DNA of 64,000 nucleotides, taken from Sphingosinicella sp942492965 (GTDB taxonomy: Bacteria; Pseudomonadota; Alphaproteobacteria; Sphingomonadales; Sphingomonadaceae). Both the position numbers and the translations under genes were made by a program. Location: the NCBI GenBank assembly GCA_942492965.1, contig OW818656.1, positions 3,286,001 to 3,350,000 on the forward strand, given 5' to 3'. Below the pieces are notes generated by a model that had not been told where the DNA came from, searched no databases, and saw only the letters and a list, made by a program, of their open reading frames with translations. Shown piece after piece: positions 61,024 to 64,000 of the stretch (the first letter of the stretch is position 1; the number at the start of each line of letters is the position of its first letter).

Positions 61024-63459
61024 TTACTCCTTCATGGTTTTGGGAAAATCGGCGGCAAGTTCGGCCGCCCAGGCGAGGCCGCAGGACGCGAGAAAGCGGG
61101 CAGCGAAATCCGCAGTTCCGCCCTCCGCGAGCAGCGCATCGATCTGCGCCTGCGTTCGCGCACCCGAAGCGCCGCAGAGTGCGATCGCGACCGGACCGAG
61201 GCCGAGCTCGAACAAGCGGTTGCCGCGCGCGGACTGGAGGTAATAGTGCCGCTTGGGCACGGCCTGCGCGATGAGCTCGATCTGGCGCGCGTTCAGCCCA
61301 AGGCGGGCATAGGCCTCGCGGGATTGCGGTTCGGCGGCGCGGTCGTTCGGCAGGAAGATGCGCTGCGGGCAGCTTTCGAGCACGGCGGGGGCAACCGGGC
61401 TTGCGATGATGTCGGCGAGGCTTTGCGTTGCGAAGACGACCGCGACGTTGCGCTTGCGCAGCACCTTCAGCCATTCGCGGATGCGCTGGCTGAACAGCGG
61501 ATGGTCGAGGAAAAGCCAGGCCTCATCGAGGACGAGGAGGGTAGGCCTGCCGTCGAAGCGGCTTTCGAGACGGAGGAAGAGGTAGGTGAGAACGGCCCCG
61601 GCGGCGCCCGGCTCGCGCATCAGGGCTTCGGTCTCGAAGCCGTGCACGTCGGCGATCTCGAACGTGTCGGTGTCGGCATCGAGCAGACTGCCCCACGCGC
61701 CGGCGAGCGTGTACGGGGTCAGCGCCGTGCGGAGCGCCGGAACGGCAAGCAGCAGGGCAAGCCCTGACAGGGTGCGTTGCTGGATGGGCGCCGAGGCGAG
61801 GCTTTCGAGCGCCGACCATACGGCATCCTTGACCTCGGGGGGCAGCGCGACGTTCTCCTGGAGAAGCAGGGCGTGAATCCAGTCCGCGGCCCAGCTTCGT
61901 TCGTCGGGCCTGTCGACATGCCGAAGCGGTTGGAATGACGGCTGCCCGGCCGCGTCGCTCGCGAGACCGAGGGCATGATGGCTGCCGCCGCACGCCAGCA
62001 CGGCAGCGCGCGCGGACAGGCCCTTGTCGAACATGAACACCTGCGCATCCGGATAGCGGCGGAACTGCAGCGCCATGAGGGCGAGCAGCACGGATTTTCC
62101 GGCGCCGGTCGGGCCCACGACGATCATGTGGCCGACGTCGCCGACATGGTTCGAAAGCCGGAAGGGGGTCGTGCCTTCCGTCCGCGCGATGAGGAGCACC
62201 GGGCCGCCGAGATGCGCGTTGCGTTCCGGACCCGCCCACGCGGCGGACAGCGGCATCAGATGCGCAAGGTTGAGCGTGTGGACGAGCGGCTGGCGGACGT
62301 TCGCGTAGACATGGCCGGGCAGTGTTCCGAGCCACGCCTCGACGGCATTTATCGTCTCGCGGACGACGGTGAAGCCGAGATCGTGAAAGGTGCGTTCGGC
62401 GCGGCGGAGCCGCTCGGCGGCGACGGCGTTATCAGGTGCCGTAATCGCAAACGTCGTGGTGAGATAGCCGAAGCCTGCGTGGTTGCCGCCCGCAACCTGC
62501 AGAGCGGCATCGACCTCGTCGGCCTTGTTGCCGGCATCGCTGTCCAGGAGCTGCGTCGGTGTGCTGTAGAGCACCTCGCGGAGCAGCGCCGTCAGCGACT
62601 TGCGCTTGTTGAACCATTGCCGCCTGAGGCGCGTCAGCGCCTTCACGGCGTCGGCGGTGTCCAGCGGAATGAACCGTGTCGTCCATCGGTAGGGAAAGTC
62701 GAGCGTGTTCAGCGCGTCGAGAATCGCCGGGCGGCTCACATTGGGAAAGCCGGTCACGGTGAGCAGGCGGAGCGCGCTGCTGCCGAGCCTTGGCTCAAGG
62801 CCGCCGAGGAGCGGCGTGTCGCAGAGCAGCGCGTCGAGGTACATCGGGGTGTCGGGGACGGCGACCGCGTGGTGACGCTCCGAGACCGTGCCGTGGAGAT
62901 AGGTCAGTGTGTCGGACGCGCCGAGCGGCCTTGCCATCGGCATGAACGCGGCGAGGAGATCAGCGGCGCGATCGGTTGCGGTGACGAAGGACGCAAGCGC
63001 CGTGCGCCAGTCGCGTGCGGACTGCGGGTCAGGCCGGCTGAGGAGCCGGCGTCCGGCGCCGTCGGCGGCGTCCGCAGGCGGCATCCAGCAGAATGTCAGA
63101 AAATAGCGGCTCTCGAACTGGGCATCTTCGGCAAGGAAGCTTGCGCGCCGCTCCGCGTCGACGAGCCACGACGCCGGGTCCGGAAAGCGGCTCTCGGGAT
63201 AGGTCTGCACGTTCCGGCGCTGCGCTTCGATGAACAGCGCCCAGCCGCTGCCGAACCGCCGGAGCACATTGTTGACGCGCGCGCAGGCGCTGACGAGTTC
63301 GGCTTCGGTCGAGGATTCGAGGTCCGGTCCGCGAAACGCGATCGTGCGCTGGAAGCTCCCGTCCTTGTTCAGCACCGCGCCGTCGCCGACGAGAGCTGCC
63401 CAGGGGAGGTGGTCGGCGAGCCGGTCGGCGGTGCGGCGGTATTCGCGGAGGTTCAGCAT
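61024..63459 (-). CDS. trbE: Conjugal transfer ATPase TrbE (VirB4-like)
   Basis: 811 residues from ATG 63459 (63468 possible), typical MLNLREYRR opening. Walker A GPTGAGKSVLLALMAL, Walker B TLLVLDEAWLFLD. Cytoplasmic ATPase that powers assembly of the T4SS. Overlaps trbD by 7 bp. Confidence 0.94.
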   Translation of the reverse strand: MLNLREYRRTADRLADHLPWAALVGDGAVLNKDGSFQRTIAFRGPDLESSTEAELVSACARVNNVLRRFGSGWALFIEAQRRNVQTYPESRFPDPASWLVDAERRASFLAEDAQFESRYFLTFCWMPPADAADGAGRRLLSRPDPQSARDWRTALASFVTATDRAADLLAAFMPMARPLGASDTLTYLHGTVSERHHAVAVPDTPMYLDALLCDTPLLGGLEPRLGSSALRLLTVTGFPNVSRPAILDALNTLDFPYRWTTRFIPLDTADAVKALTRLRRQWFNKRKSLTALLREVLYSTPTQLLDSDAGNKADEVDAALQVAGGNHAGFGYLTTTFAITAPDNAVAAERLRRAERTFHDLGFTVVRETINAVEAWLGTLPGHVYANVRQPLVHTLNLAHLMPLSAAWAGPERNAHLGGPVLLIARTEGTTPFRLSNHVGDVGHMIVVGPTGAGKSVLLALMALQFRRYPDAQVFMFDKGLSARAAVLACGGSHHALGLASDAAGQPSFQPLRHVDRPDERSWAADWIHALLLQENVALPPEVKDAVWSALESLASAPIQQRTLSGLALLLAVPALRTALTPYTLAGAWGSLLDADTDTFEIADVHGFETEALMREPGAAGAVLTYLFLRLESRFDGRPTLLVLDEAWLFLDHPLFSQRIREWLKVLRKRNVAVVFATQSLADIIASPVAPAVLESCPQRIFLPNDRAAEPQSREAYARLGLNARQIELIAQAVPKRHYYLQSARGNRLFELGLGPVAIALCGASGARTQAQIDALLAEGGTADFAARFLASCGLAWAAELAADFPKTMKE

Positions 63460-63725
63460 GAAAGCCATGCCTTCTGACGGAGGTGGCGAAGCAGGACCGG
63501 CGCGAAATCGGGGTCGCGGCGCGCGGCGATGCAGAGCAGGCTGTGAGCGGTCGCCCAGAGCCCCAGGCCTGCGATCCATTGCTGGAGGCCGAGCCCGACG
63601 GCGGCAGCGAGCGTGCCGCTGACGATGGCAAGTCCGCGCGGCGCCCCGGCGAGGAGCAGGGGCTGGGAGAGCGCGCCGTGGAGCGGCACCTCGAACCCCT
63701 CGATATGTTGGCCGGCGGCGATCAC
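63453..63725 (-). CDS. trbD: Conjugal transfer protein TrbD (VirB3-like)
   Basis: 90 residues from GTG 63725 that overlaps the trbC stop (GTGA). VIAAGQHIEGFEVPLHGALSQPLLLAGAPRGLAIVSGTLAAAVGL: VirB3 fold with one or two spans. Inner-membrane partner of TrbE. Confidence 0.88.
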   Translation of the reverse strand: MIAAGQHIEGFEVPLHGALSQPLLLAGAPRGLAIVSGTLAAAVGLGLQQWIAGLGLWATAHSLLCIAARRDPDFAPVLLRHLRQKAWLSC

Positions 63726-64000
63726 GGGATGAGCGCTCCGCCGCCGAAGCTGAAGAAGGACAGGAAGAACGACGATGCCGCGAACGCGATCGACAGGCCG
63801 AAGACGATCTGGATGAGGCGCCGGAAGCCGCCGCCGGTATCGCCGAATGCGAGCGTGAGGCCGGTGGCGATGATGATGATCACCGCGACGATCTTCGCGA
63901 CGGGCCCCTGGATCGATTCGAGCACCTGCTCGAGGGGCTCTTCCCACGGCATGCCCGAGCCCGCGGCGTGTGCGGCGGTGGAAACGAGCATGGCGCCGAG
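63722..64000 (-). CDS. trbC: Conjugal transfer prepilin TrbC (VirB2-like), 5' end off the right edge
   Basis: At least 92 residues; the frame stays open to the edge (...LGAMLVSTAAHAAGSGMPWEEPL), so the signal peptide starts outside. Two hydrophobic helices (IVAVIIIIATGLTLAFG, IVFGLSIAFAASSFFLSFF) of the pilin. Major subunit of the conjugative pilus. An ATG at 63991 lies inside the signal peptide and is probably not the start. Confidence 0.87.
   Translation of the reverse strand, partial: LGAMLVSTAAHAAGSGMPWEEPLEQVLESIQGPVAKIVAVIIIIATGLTLAFGDTGGGFRRLIQIVFGLSIAFAASSFFLSFFSFGGGALIP

Larger units (their letters stand above)
54319..64000. mobile_element. Integrative conjugative element, left part
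   Basis: tRNA-Glu, P4-type integrase, AlpA, DUF2274 and a P-type trb mating operon form the left end of an ICE that continues past the window. The second tRNA-end repeat must lie outside. GC is similar to the host, suggesting long residence or a related donor. Confidence 0.85.

Overview
The window looks like the chromosome of a GC-rich, aerobic alphaproteobacterium, most likely a member of the Sphingomonadales. The evidence is a GcrA cell-cycle regulator, a MucR/Ros-type regulator, a fused ThiS-ThiG, a PEP-CTERM protein behind a sigma-54-type promoter, a CsbD stress protein behind an EcfG-like promoter, a class I PHA synthase and the gene order aminotransferase-hom-glpX-recJ. No species can be named from the sequence alone.

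Layout. 1-9.5 kb is core metabolism: the end of aroQ, thiSG, csbD, a TPR protein, rppH, an HSL-type esterase, a PEP-CTERM protein and korAB. 9.6-28.2 kb is an accessory island of mixed, locally lower GC. It carries a large serine recombinase, a small protein and AlpA, a phased-repeat regulatory region, MucR, a protein made of two sigma-region-4-like HTHs, a nucleotidyltransferase/HEPN protein, a ParB-like protein convergent with a PHP/TrlF-type ATPase whose 5' end is cut off by an 843-bp IS5-family element, a DUF6118-like protein of conjugative elements, and then a cluster of seven diverged paralogous small exported proteins. The cluster abuts a one-repeat mini-RHS protein, a 1397-residue Sec-exported RHS protein with a variable C-terminus, and an Imm53-like immunity protein. 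28.2-29.1 kb is mostly non-coding and holds a REP-like palindrome.

29.1-54.3 kb returns to core genes: a sigma/anti-sigma/periplasmic-sensor operon, a D-amino-acid transaminase, photolyase-cfa, two nitronate monooxygenase-like enzymes, dctA, tRNA-Gly(CCC), metZ-apaG, argF-hslO, an ABC-2 permease, gcrA, phaC, aminotransferase-hom-glpX-recJ and ahpC-ahpF. At 54.3 kb a tRNA-Glu(TTC) marks the left end of an integrative conjugative element. It has a P4-type tyrosine integrase with repeated TACCATCA motifs in its promoter, AlpA, a DUF2274 protein and a leftward trb mating-pair operon (trbC-D-E-J-L-F-G-I) that runs off the right edge.

The most novel-looking part is 20.2-28.2 kb: the small exported proteins share a two-cysteine plan and resemble OB-fold toxin B-subunits in outline (inference), and they sit next to an exported RHS toxin/immunity pair. 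Second is the apparent defence cluster at 13.3-18.9 kb, one gene of which has been broken by the IS. Third are cis-elements readable directly: the sigma-54 promoter with an upstream perfect inverted repeat before the PEP-CTERM gene, the phased repeats near AlpA, and a 16-bp perfect hairpin in the trb operon where trbK would usually be.
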